Of a stretch of DNA of 64,000 bases, positions 34,492-41,501 are shown one piece after another. This stretch comes from Holzapfeliella saturejae (lineage in GTDB: Bacteria > Bacillota > Bacilli > Lactobacillales > Lactobacillaceae): contig NZ_JAWMWG010000001.1 in NCBI RefSeq assembly GCF_037546065.1, forward strand, positions 992,001 to 1,056,000, in the 5' to 3' direction. The notes beneath the pieces are model-generated. The model saw only the letters and a list, made by a program, of their open reading frames with translations, had not been told where the DNA came from and ran no database searches. Each line of letters starts with the position of its first letter. Within the stretch, counting starts at the first letter, position 1. Both the position numbers and the translations under genes were made by a program.

Positions 34492-35304
34492 ATGTTTAAA
34501 TTATTACGTACCTTTGTTGCTGTCTATGAAACACTGTCATTTTCACAAGCTGCTAGTCAGCTTTTTTCATCTCAACCCAGTCTTTCTTTACACATCAAAC
34601 AGCTAGAAGAACATTTAAACACACAGCTATTTATCAGAAATGGTAAGGCTAAATTAGAACCAACACCAAATGCAACTAGACTTTACCAAAGTACCACGAA
34701 GATTCTTAAGGAATGGCAAGCTATTCAAACAGATATTAGTGATAACCCCAAAAAATACGAGTTGCTATTTGCCTGCTCTCAAACCAGTGCCCATACTTTC
34801 GTGCCTCATTTACTTTCGCAACTATCGCCTTCTATTTACAACACGTATGATTTGACTGTTGAAGTTCATAACTCCAAAGAAATATTAGATAACGTTTTAA
34901 ATCATCGTTTTGCTTTTGGAATAGTTGAAAAGCCTATTCACCATAACTTAATTATTACTGAAAAAATCAAAACGGACCAGTTAGTTTTGGCTGGTAATTT
35001 ACAATCGGATACTTGGTTACTGCGAGAAGAAGGATCGGGTGTGTATCATTACACTAAAAAATATCTCAATCAACATAATATTGTTCCTCAAAACAGTATT
35101 GTGATTAAAAATAACCAATTAATCGTTGATCTTTTAAAACAAGGTGTTGGTAAATCCATCGTCAGTCTAGATGCAATCGATGATTCAATTAAATTTCAAA
35201 CATTAAACGACTCTTTTTTGAGACATTTTTACTTAATTTATCAAAAATTTGAAACTCATCCATCAATTACCAATTTTATTAACGACATAAAAAAAGCTAT
35301 CTGA
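34492..35304 (+). CDS. LysR-family transcriptional regulator (CysB/YeiE-like)
   Basis: A 270-residue LysR-type regulator with an N-terminal winged helix (MFKLLRTFVAVYETLSFSQA, SQPSLSLHIKQLEEHL) and a slightly short effector domain. It diverges from yeiH across a 120-base AT-rich region containing an imperfect inverted repeat around 34428-34466, so it probably controls yeiH and itself. The inducer is unknown. It has an AGAAAGGAA ribosome site. Confidence 0.85.
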   Translation: MFKLLRTFVAVYETLSFSQAASQLFSSQPSLSLHIKQLEEHLNTQLFIRNGKAKLEPTPNATRLYQSTTKILKEWQAIQTDISDNPKKYELLFACSQTSAHTFVPHLLSQLSPSIYNTYDLTVEVHNSKEILDNVLNHRFAFGIVEKPIHHNLIITEKIKTDQLVLAGNLQSDTWLLREEGSGVYHYTKKYLNQHNIVPQNSIVIKNNQLIVDLLKQGVGKSIVSLDAIDDSIKFQTLNDSFLRHFYLIYQKFETHPSITNFINDIKKAI

Positions 35305-35324
35305 GTAATTTTCAGATAGCTTTT
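35290..35324. terminator. Bidirectional terminator between the LysR gene and glnA
   Basis: AAAAGCTATCTGA pairs with the complementary TCAGATAGCTTTT around a short loop. The 5' arm overlaps the last codons and stop of the LysR gene, and on the minus strand the stem follows the glnA stop (35336) with a run of T. Confidence 0.8.
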
Positions 35325-35335
35325 GTCGTCGGTTA

Positions 35336-36673
35336 TTAATACAATTCCATGTATTGGTTTCTTTCCCATTCAGAAACAGTTTGACGGTATGCTGACCATT
35401 CTAATTTCTTAGAGTCAATAAAGCTTTGAGTTAGGTGATCACCTAAGGCTTCTTTAATCACTTCATCTTTAGCAAATTCATCAACGGCTTCATTCAATGT
35501 TCCTGGAAGATCAGTGATGTGATTTTCACGACGTTCTTCATCTGTCATGTGATAGATGTTACGGTCAACTGATTCAACTGGCAATTCTTTTTCTTCAAGT
35601 CCTTCAAGACCTGCTGATAAGATTCCTGCAATAGCTAAGTATGGGTTAGCTGCTGGGTCAACACTTCTTAATTCAAGACGAGTTCCAAGTCCACGTGATT
35701 GTGGCACACGGATAAGTGGTGAACGGTTTGTTCCTGACCAAGCAATATAAACAGGTGCTTCAAATCCAGGTACCAGACGTTTGTATGAGTTAACAGTTGG
35801 ATTGTTTAAAGCTGTTAGTGCTTTAGCATGGTTCAAGATACCAGATAAGAAGTACATTGCTTCTTTAGATAATTGGTTATCTGTATTTTCGTCAAAGAAG
35901 ACATTGTTACCATCTTTAAATAGTGACATATTAATGTGCATCCCTGATCCATTAATTCCTTGTAGAGGTTTTGGCATAAATGTTGCATGTAAACCGTGTT
36001 TTCTAGCAACAGTTTTAACTACTAATTTGAAAGTTTGAATTTTATCAGCTGCTTCTAGAGCATCTGTATATTTAAAGTCAATTTCATGTTGTCCTGGAGC
36101 TACTTCGTGGTGACTAGCTTCGATTTCAAAGTTCATTTTTTCAAGTTCTAAAACAATGTCACGACGTGTGTTTTCACCTAAGTCAACCGGAGCTAAATCA
36201 AAGTAACCACCTTGATCGTTTAAATCAAGTGAAGGTTTGTTATTTTCATCTAGTCTAAATAAGAAGAATTCTGGTTCAGGTCCAATATTAAATGCTGAGT
36301 AACCTTTGTCTTGCATTTGTTTTAAAACACGACGAAGATTGTAACGAGGATCACCTTTAAATGGTGTACCATCTGGCATATAAACATCACAGATTAAACG
36401 AGCTACTTTGCCTTGTTCAACTTCCCAAGGGAAAATCAACCAAGTTGATAAATCTGGATGTAGTAACATATCACTTTCTTCGATTCGAACGAATCCATCA
36501 ATTGAAGAACCATCAAAAGCAGCTTCATTATTCAAAACTTTTTCTAATTGACTAACGGGTACTTCAACGTTTTTGATAGCTCCGTTAATATCTGTAAACA
36601 TTAATCTTAAAAACTTAACATTTTCTTGCTCAACAATTTCTCTAATTTCTTGTTTTGTATATGCCTTTGACAT
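35336..36673 (-). CDS. glnA: Glutamine synthetase type I
   Basis: Glutamine synthetase makes glutamine from glutamate, ammonia and ATP. The 445-residue protein is of the GSI-alpha length, without the adenylylation-loop insertion of enteric enzymes. Motifs: FDGSSIDGFVRIEESDM, PEPEFFLF, VAPGQHEIDFKY, NGSGMHINMSLF, and SGTNRSPLIRVP. It follows glnR by about 40 bases and is fed by the GlnR-controlled promoter. Confidence 0.97.
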   Translation of the reverse strand: MSKAYTKQEIREIVEQENVKFLRLMFTDINGAIKNVEVPVSQLEKVLNNEAAFDGSSIDGFVRIEESDMLLHPDLSTWLIFPWEVEQGKVARLICDVYMPDGTPFKGDPRYNLRRVLKQMQDKGYSAFNIGPEPEFFLFRLDENNKPSLDLNDQGGYFDLAPVDLGENTRRDIVLELEKMNFEIEASHHEVAPGQHEIDFKYTDALEAADKIQTFKLVVKTVARKHGLHATFMPKPLQGINGSGMHINMSLFKDGNNVFFDENTDNQLSKEAMYFLSGILNHAKALTALNNPTVNSYKRLVPGFEAPVYIAWSGTNRSPLIRVPQSRGLGTRLELRSVDPAANPYLAIAGILSAGLEGLEEKELPVESVDRNIYHMTDEERRENHITDLPGTLNEAVDEFAKDEVIKEALGDHLTQSFIDSKKLEWSAYRQTVSEWERNQYMELY

Positions 36674-36712
36674 TTTATTTCCTCCGTCGTAATTAACCTT
36701 TACTTTACAAAA

Positions 36713-37057
36713 TTAGTAGTGCTGATTAGATGAACCAAAAGGACTATTATTCATCATCTCATCAAATAATAACCGTCGAGCCTGCTTATCATTAACCGAC
36801 TTTTGACGACGCTTTTGACTATCGAAGTAAGCACGGATATCTTCAATATTGAATCCATCACTAAGATGTTGCTTGATAATCAATAATGTATCAACTTGAT
36901 TCAGTGAGTATAACCGTTGTTTACCTTTAGTCCGATAGACTTCAATTAATTTTTGATCTTCATAATAGCGAATTTGACGAGCTGTTAATCCAGTCAATTC
37001 CATCACAATCGAAATCTTTAATAGCGGTTGTGATTTTCTTTTTTTTATCTCATCCAT
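36713..37057 (-). CDS. glnR: MerR-family nitrogen regulator GlnR
   Basis: GlnR represses glnRA and ammonium-related genes when nitrogen is plentiful, through feedback-inhibited glutamine synthetase. The 114-residue protein has an N-terminal MerR winged helix (ISIVMELTGLTARQIRYYED, TKGKQRLYS) and a C-terminal tail ending NNSPFGSSNQHY. A GlnR box lies 63 bases upstream. The order miaA-glnR-glnA is conserved in Firmicutes. Confidence 0.95.
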   Translation of the reverse strand: MDEIKKRKSQPLLKISIVMELTGLTARQIRYYEDQKLIEVYRTKGKQRLYSLNQVDTLLIIKQHLSDGFNIEDIRAYFDSQKRRQKSVNDKQARRLLFDEMMNNSPFGSSNQHY

Positions 37058-37119
37058 TTTTCATACCTCATCAACACATCAATAGAATAACAGCCCTTTT
37101 TAAGATAAACAACCTATAA

Positions 37120-37136
37120 TGTTAGGTTTTCTAACA
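37120..37136. promoter_or_regulatory. GlnR operator (box)
   Basis: TGTTAGGTTTTCTAACA fits the GlnR consensus TGTNA-N7-TNACA exactly. It lies 63 bases upstream of glnR and directly abuts the miaA stop codon (37137-37139), supporting autoregulation of glnRA. Confidence 0.88.
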
Positions 37137-38060
37137 TCATTTTGTTAACCAATTGTTAATTTCTTTAAAAACATGATAATACCGGGTGTCTTTCTTAACT
37201 GAGTCAATCCAATTCACAGGTAATTTATTTCTAAAGTAAGTTAACTGACGCTTGGCATAACGTCTTGAACTTTGTTTAAGCAGGTCAACTGCTTCTTGTT
37301 CAGTTATTTGATGCTCAAAGTACGGGAAAAATTCTTTATATCCAATAGCTTGTTTTGCTTGATAAATTTTATCTTGATGACTGTAAATTAAATTAGCTTC
37401 CTCTAAAAGTCCATCAGACATCATCTGATCAACTCTTTGATTAATTCTTTGATACAACAGTTCACGCTCGGTATTGAGACCTACAATGTAAGCATCGTAT
37501 TTAACAGGTAGTTCTTCTTGTTGTTTAGAAAACAAATGACCTGTACTTTTAATTACAGTAAGCGCTCGAATCAAACGGCGATGATTTTCTTTAGGAATTT
37601 TATTGGCTGCAACAGCGTCTTGCTTAAATAACAACTGCCAAAGATAGTCTTCTCCCTTTTCTTCAAGGAGATTTTGATATTCTGCTTCGATTTTTTGGTA
37701 GTGTTCATCTTTTTCTGCCCCTAATTTAAAATTATGTATGAGCGTGTTGAGATAAAATCCAGTTCCCCCAACAATAATCGGTAGTTTGCCACGAGCTGTA
37801 ATTTCTGTGATTTTTTGATCAGCTTGTTCAACAAATTCTTTAACAGAAAATTCGTCATAAATACTCTGTGTATCAATCAAATGATGCACTGCTTGATTTT
37901 GTTCTGATACTGTTGGTTTTGCCGTAGCAATGGCAACTTCTCGATAAACTTGCATGGAATCCCCAGAGATAATTTCACCATTAAATCGCTGAGCTAATTG
38001 AATACCAAAAGCAGTTTTTCCGACAGCAGTCGGTCCTGCTACAATTAAGATTTTTTTCAA
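37137..38060 (-). CDS. miaA: tRNA dimethylallyltransferase
   Basis: MiaA adds a dimethylallyl group to A37 of tRNAs that read codons starting with U. The 307-residue protein has the P-loop IVAGPTAVGKTAFGIQLA, GDSMQVYREVAIATAKP, GGTGFYLNTLIH and the C-terminal AIGYKEFFPYF and RRYAKRQLTYFRN. It is upstream of glnR and divergent from the DUF3042 gene. Confidence 0.96.
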   Translation of the reverse strand: MKKILIVAGPTAVGKTAFGIQLAQRFNGEIISGDSMQVYREVAIATAKPTVSEQNQAVHHLIDTQSIYDEFSVKEFVEQADQKITEITARGKLPIIVGGTGFYLNTLIHNFKLGAEKDEHYQKIEAEYQNLLEEKGEDYLWQLLFKQDAVAANKIPKENHRRLIRALTVIKSTGHLFSKQQEELPVKYDAYIVGLNTERELLYQRINQRVDQMMSDGLLEEANLIYSHQDKIYQAKQAIGYKEFFPYFEHQITEQEAVDLLKQSSRRYAKRQLTYFRNKLPVNWIDSVKKDTRYYHVFKEINNWLTK

Positions 38061-38135
38061 TTTAAATAGTCCTTTATTAATATATTTCTAAAATTATGAT
38101 AAAATCAATTTAACAATTCAAAGGAGGAATTTCAG

Positions 38136-38321
38136 ATGGCTAAAAAATTTTTAGGTGGCGTTTTAACAGGTACTGCTTTAACAGTTGCATCTCTTGCTGG
38201 GGCTGCATTTACATTTAAGAAAAAAGTAGTTGAACCAGAAGAACAAGAAGCAGCACGTATTGAAGAAAACCGCCGTCGTGCAATTCGTAAGAGTTTATCC
38301 GCACATCGTCGTGCAAAATAA
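38136..38321 (+). CDS. DUF3042 family small membrane-anchored protein
   Basis: A 61-residue protein of unknown function that is common in Lactobacillales. It has one N-terminal hydrophobic segment (GVLTGTALTVASLAGAAFTF) followed by a charged helix (EPEEQEAARIEENRRRAIRK) and a basic tail (SAHRRAK). It has an excellent AAAGGAGGAA ribosome site and its own terminator, so it is a real gene rather than a chance frame. It is divergent from miaA. Recognised by its similarity to DUF3042; no function can be stated. Confidence 0.88.
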   Translation: MAKKFLGGVLTGTALTVASLAGAAFTFKKKVVEPEEQEAARIEENRRRAIRKSLSAHRRAK

Positions 38322-38330
38322 AGACTAATC

Positions 38331-38370
38331 AAATAAAAAAGCTTGGTTAATAACCAAGCTTTTTTATTTT
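38331..38370. terminator. Bidirectional terminator between DUF3042 gene and rhodanese gene
   Basis: AAAAAAGCTTGGTTA pairs with the complementary TAACCAAGCTTTTTT, with long A and T runs on both sides. It ends both convergent units. Confidence 0.9.
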
Positions 38371-38767
38371 AGTAACTTTTTTTGGAAGCTTTTGTTTTGC
38401 CTTCCCAGTCTCGATAACCTTTTTTTAACCACTTAACATTTTTAAATCCTTTTTTGTTAACAAGATATCTTGCTGCACGTACACAAATGCTTTGGCCATC
38501 TGCATACAAGTAAACAGGCAAGTCAGGTCTCATTTCAGCAAAAGACATTTTAAGTTGAGTATAAGGTATGTTACGAGCGCCTAAAATATGAGATTGATCG
38601 AACGCATCTGTTCCACGTAAGTCAATAATTTGTGCTTTGCGCATAGTGCTTTGAAAATCTTCATTAGACAAGGCACCCGCTAATTTTTTGCTGTAAAAGC
38701 GGATGTACAACCAATTAAATAAGATTGCCAACACAATAATTGCTAAAACAACGTATAAAACTAACAT
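38369..38767 (-). CDS. Membrane-anchored rhodanese-like protein, catalytic cysteine replaced
   Basis: A 132-residue protein with an N-terminal membrane helix (about 3-22) and one rhodanese fold (RKAQIIDLRGTDAFDQSHIL, GARNIPYTQL, FKNVKWLKKGYRDWEG). In active rhodaneses the loop before RAA carries a catalytic Cys right after the Tyr; here it reads VYLYADGQSICVRAARYL, with Ala89 in that position and a cysteine six residues later (Cys95). Sulfurtransferase activity is therefore doubtful. It lies after glk with a short gap. Confidence 0.85.
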   Translation of the reverse strand: MLVLYVVLAIIVLAILFNWLYIRFYSKKLAGALSNEDFQSTMRKAQIIDLRGTDAFDQSHILGARNIPYTQLKMSFAEMRPDLPVYLYADGQSICVRAARYLVNKKGFKNVKWLKKGYRDWEGKTKASKKSY

Positions 38768-38789
38768 GTCGAAATCCCCTTATACTTTT

Positions 38790-39746
38790 TTATTGAACGA
38801 TTAGTGAAGCAGCTCCGATAACACCTGCTTCATTTCCTAATGAAGCTAAACGTAGCTTAGTTGAATTTCTAACGCTTGGAAATGCTGATTCTTCAAATGC
38901 TTCAGTTGTTTTATTTAACAATAAATCTCCAGCAGCAGAAACCCCACCACCAATAACAACAAAGTCAGGGTTCAATGTATTAGAAATATTAGCTAATGCG
39001 TAACCTAAGTAATCACAAATACGGTTAATAACACGCACAGCCAATGGGTCATCTTTTTTAGCTAAATCAAATACGATTTTTGCGCTAATTTCTTCACCTG
39101 CATCAAGCAAGCGTTTTAGTGATGAGTTACCTGCGTATTCTTCTGCTAAATCTCTAGCAACACGAACAATACCTGTTGCACTAGCAACTGTTTCTAAACA
39201 ACCATTGTTTCCACAAGTACATTTGTAGCCGTGGCGTTCAACGATAATGTGACCAATTTCACCAGCAGCACCAGCAGCACCATGTGCGATTTGGTCATTA
39301 ACGATGATACCACCACCAACACCAGTTCCAAGTGTTGCAAACGCAACGTTAGAAGCGTTATCACCAGCACCCTTCCATTTTTCACCAAGTGCGGCTACAT
39401 TAGCATCGTTATCGATAAAGACAGGAATTCCTGTTCCTTCTTCAATGTCGCGTTTAGGGAAAACAGGTTTACGCCAGTTTAGGTTATAAGCGCCAACAAC
39501 TGATCCATCTTTTTGATTAACACTACCAGGAGAACCCATTCCAATACCGGCAAACTGTTCTGGTTTCATGTGGTAAAGATTCAAGTGATGGTTGATAGAT
39601 TTGATAATATCAGGAATGATGTGTGAACCGTCATCCAAAATATTAGTATCTTCAGCCCAACGTTGTTGAATCTCCCCATTTTTAGTTAAAATAGCGAACT
39701 TAATTGTGGTGCCTCCTAAGTCAACACCAATTAATTTTTTATCCAC
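38790..39746 (-). CDS. glk: ROK-family glucokinase
   Basis: Glucokinase phosphorylates free glucose to glucose 6-phosphate. The 318-residue ROK protein has the ATP motif LIGVDLGGTTIKFAIL, FIDNDANVAALGE, TLGTGVGGGI, and the zinc motif CTCGNNGCLE. I start at the GTG (39746), which has an AAAGGAAG site and gives MDKKLIGVDLGG; the open frame reaches 12 codons further upstream. It overlaps yqgQ by eight bases, as in other Firmicutes with gluP-yqgQ-glk. Confidence 0.95.
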   Translation of the reverse strand: MDKKLIGVDLGGTTIKFAILTKNGEIQQRWAEDTNILDDGSHIIPDIIKSINHHLNLYHMKPEQFAGIGMGSPGSVNQKDGSVVGAYNLNWRKPVFPKRDIEEGTGIPVFIDNDANVAALGEKWKGAGDNASNVAFATLGTGVGGGIIVNDQIAHGAAGAAGEIGHIIVERHGYKCTCGNNGCLETVASATGIVRVARDLAEEYAGNSSLKRLLDAGEEISAKIVFDLAKKDDPLAVRVINRICDYLGYALANISNTLNPDFVVIGGGVSAAGDLLLNKTTEAFEESAFPSVRNSTKLRLASLGNEAGVIGAASLIVQ

Positions 39747-39951
39747 GTTGTTCTTCCTTTCTTTTTTCAACTTCATATTCATGTTGTAAAACCACTTTGG
39801 CAGAAATAAATTCTTTTTGGGTGATGAGCCCCGAATGATAAATATTATCTAATTCTAGCGCCATCAACTCAATATCCCACTTACGTTTGCCAACATAAAC
39901 ATAAATATTGAACCGCTTTAATAATTGTTGAACATCATACAATTGTTTCAT
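39739..39951 (-). CDS. yqgQ: YqgQ/DUF910 family protein
   Basis: A 70-residue cytoplasmic protein starting MKQLYDVQQLLKRFNIYVYV, with a compact helical composition and the family segment GKRKWDIELMALELDNIY. Function unknown. It is almost always found between the rhomboid protease gene and glk. Its ATG overlaps the rhomboid stop (TAATG) and its end overlaps glk; an upstream in-frame ATG inside the rhomboid gene is not the likely start. Confidence 0.9.
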   Translation of the reverse strand: MKQLYDVQQLLKRFNIYVYVGKRKWDIELMALELDNIYHSGLITQKEFISAKVVLQHEYEVEKRKEEQRG

Positions 39952-40658
39952 TAAATCGAAACCTGCATTCCTATTCCAATTAAAATTAATGTCAAGATTA
40001 TAGTAGCAAAAATCGCAACTATTCGCCATCTTGTTGCATATAATTTTTGATTTTTTTGACCACCGAATATTATACCAAATAATACACCAAATAATAAGCC
40101 TCCAAAATGGCCTTGAATATTAATATCAGAAATAAATAAATCCATCACCAAATTCAAGATAGCCAAGGCTAAGAATTGTTGTTTGATTGCTGTCATAGCT
40201 GGCGTTTGATTATCCCACACTAACGCAAGGACTACCCCAAATAAACCAAAAAGACTCGTACTTGCACCTGCTGAAACTGTCATATCTGAGCCAAATGCCA
40301 ACGACATCAAATTACCACCAATTCCCGTTAGTAAAAAGATGCTTAAATATTTAAGTTTACCCAAAGTAGGTTCTAAAAGCTGACTAACATAGTAAATCAT
40401 AACAGCATTAGACGCAAAATGTAAAAAATTGATGTGAATAAATTGTGCCGTAATTAACCGCCACCACTGGTTGAAAATAACAACTAGCGGGTTAAACAGT
40501 GAACCAAAGTTAAGTAAGGTTCCCGAGTCTATTGCACTACCAAAAAGTGCTAATCGTCGACTGCTTAAACATTCAAATACAAACACGAGGGCCATCACAC
40601 CTAAAAGACTATAGGTTACAACAAGATTTGAATTAATAAATCGTTTAATTTTTTGCAA
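39951..40658 (-). CDS. gluP: Rhomboid-family intramembrane serine protease
   Basis: A 235-residue membrane protein with six or seven helices. The catalytic serine lies in GASTSLFG and the partner histidine in NIQGHFGG; the HxxxN-type motif FIHINFLHFASNA is also present. It lacks the TPR tail of the long Bacillus GluP. It lies between the 5-formyl-THF cyclo-ligase gene and yqgQ, the conserved neighbourhood. Substrates unknown. Confidence 0.92.
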   Translation of the reverse strand: MQKIKRFINSNLVVTYSLLGVMALVFVFECLSSRRLALFGSAIDSGTLLNFGSLFNPLVVIFNQWWRLITAQFIHINFLHFASNAVMIYYVSQLLEPTLGKLKYLSIFLLTGIGGNLMSLAFGSDMTVSAGASTSLFGLFGVVLALVWDNQTPAMTAIKQQFLALAILNLVMDLFISDINIQGHFGGLLFGVLFGIIFGGQKNQKLYATRWRIVAIFATIILTLILIGIGMQVSI

Positions 40659-40674
40659 TTGTTAGACTCCTTTA

Positions 40675-41223
40675 CTATTCACTGGGAATAATTAACTCGT
40701 CAATTGGGACATCCATCATAGAAATTGGCCAGTCTGCTGTTTCAAAAATCATCGGTGTTAGTGCTAAGGTCAATGTTTGCATTTGATACTGATTTAAGAA
40801 ACGGTCAAAATAGCCGCCTCCAAATCCAACACGATAATGATGATTTTGACTAATGGCCAAACAAGGAGTGACGACTAAATCTAATTGATTTTTGACAGGA
40901 TGATCAAGATTTGGCTCAAGTACACCAAATTTTGATTTAACTAATTGGTCACCCGAATGATACGCGACAAAATCCATTCGCTTATGAGGTCTAACCTTAG
41001 CTAAATAAACAGATTTATTCATCTCAAGCAATGCCTCAATCAGTGGTAATGTATCTACTTCGAAGTCCTCACCGATAGTTAGTCCAATATTTTGTGAAGC
41101 TTTGACTTTAGGATGGGAAACAAACTGATGAAAGAGATTAATTTCTTCTCTTTGCTTTTGGGTCGTTTTAGCAAATTCTTGCAATCGATTCAGTTGCATC
41201 TTTCTGAGTTCAGTTTTATCCAT
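40675..41223 (-). CDS. fthC: 5-formyltetrahydrofolate cyclo-ligase
   Basis: Converts 5-formyl-THF to 5,10-methenyl-THF with ATP. The 182-residue protein has the family motifs near the C-terminus, PCLAISQNHHYRVGFGGGYFDRFL, and the basic N-terminal region LRKMQLNRLQEF. Cellular role: recycling of the stored folate form into the one-carbon pool that FolD and Fmt (elsewhere in the window) use. It lies upstream of the rhomboid gene. Confidence 0.93.
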   Translation of the reverse strand: MDKTELRKMQLNRLQEFAKTTQKQREEINLFHQFVSHPKVKASQNIGLTIGEDFEVDTLPLIEALLEMNKSVYLAKVRPHKRMDFVAYHSGDQLVKSKFGVLEPNLDHPVKNQLDLVVTPCLAISQNHHYRVGFGGGYFDRFLNQYQMQTLTLALTPMIFETADWPISMMDVPIDELIIPSE

Positions 41224-41245
41224 AATAAAAATCCTTTTGTATATT

Positions 41246-41275
41246 AAAAAAACAACAGGTCAGCCCTGCTGTTTT
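41246..41275 (-). terminator. Rho-independent terminator after rpmG
   Basis: AACAGCAGG pairs with CCTGTTGTT (one G-T pair) around a 5-base loop on the minus strand, followed by a T run, separating rpmG from fthC. Confidence 0.78.
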
Positions 41276-41277
41276 CA

Positions 41278-41427
41278 TTATTTTGTTTCACGATGAAGTG
41301 TGACATGTCTCTCACGAGGGCAGTACTTCTTTAGTTCTAAACGTTGTGGGTGGTTACGTTTATTTTTCTTTGTTAAGTAAAGACGTTCGTGACAAGATGT
41401 ACACTCTAAGTTAATATTTACGTTCAT
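41278..41427 (-). CDS. rpmG: 50S ribosomal protein L33
   Basis: A 49-residue L33 too short for most gene callers. It reads MNVNINLECTSCHERLYLTK, then KNKRNHPQRLELKKYCPRER and HVTLHRETK. The first Cys pair (CTSC) is kept and the second is reduced to one Cys (YCPRE), as in some RpmGA forms. The start has a GGGGGTGTCATCA region upstream with AGGGGG as ribosome site. It lies between pbp2b and fthC. Confidence 0.93.
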   Translation of the reverse strand: MNVNINLECTSCHERLYLTKKNKRNHPQRLELKKYCPRERHVTLHRETK

Positions 41428-41501
41428 GTTGATGACACCCCCTAAATTCTCTATGATGCATTTAACTCATACATGATAACATTATTTTTTGGAATTTTCC
41501 A

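Noticed and set aside
38132..38332. 66-codon minus-strand frame opposite the DUF3042 gene
   Set aside because: It is the antisense shadow of a small gene with a perfect ribosome site and terminator; the antisense frame has neither and an unlikely amino-acid composition.
39231..39489. Two plus-strand frames opposite glk
   Set aside because: Antisense shadows of the Gly-rich ROK motifs; no ribosome site and no family resemblance.
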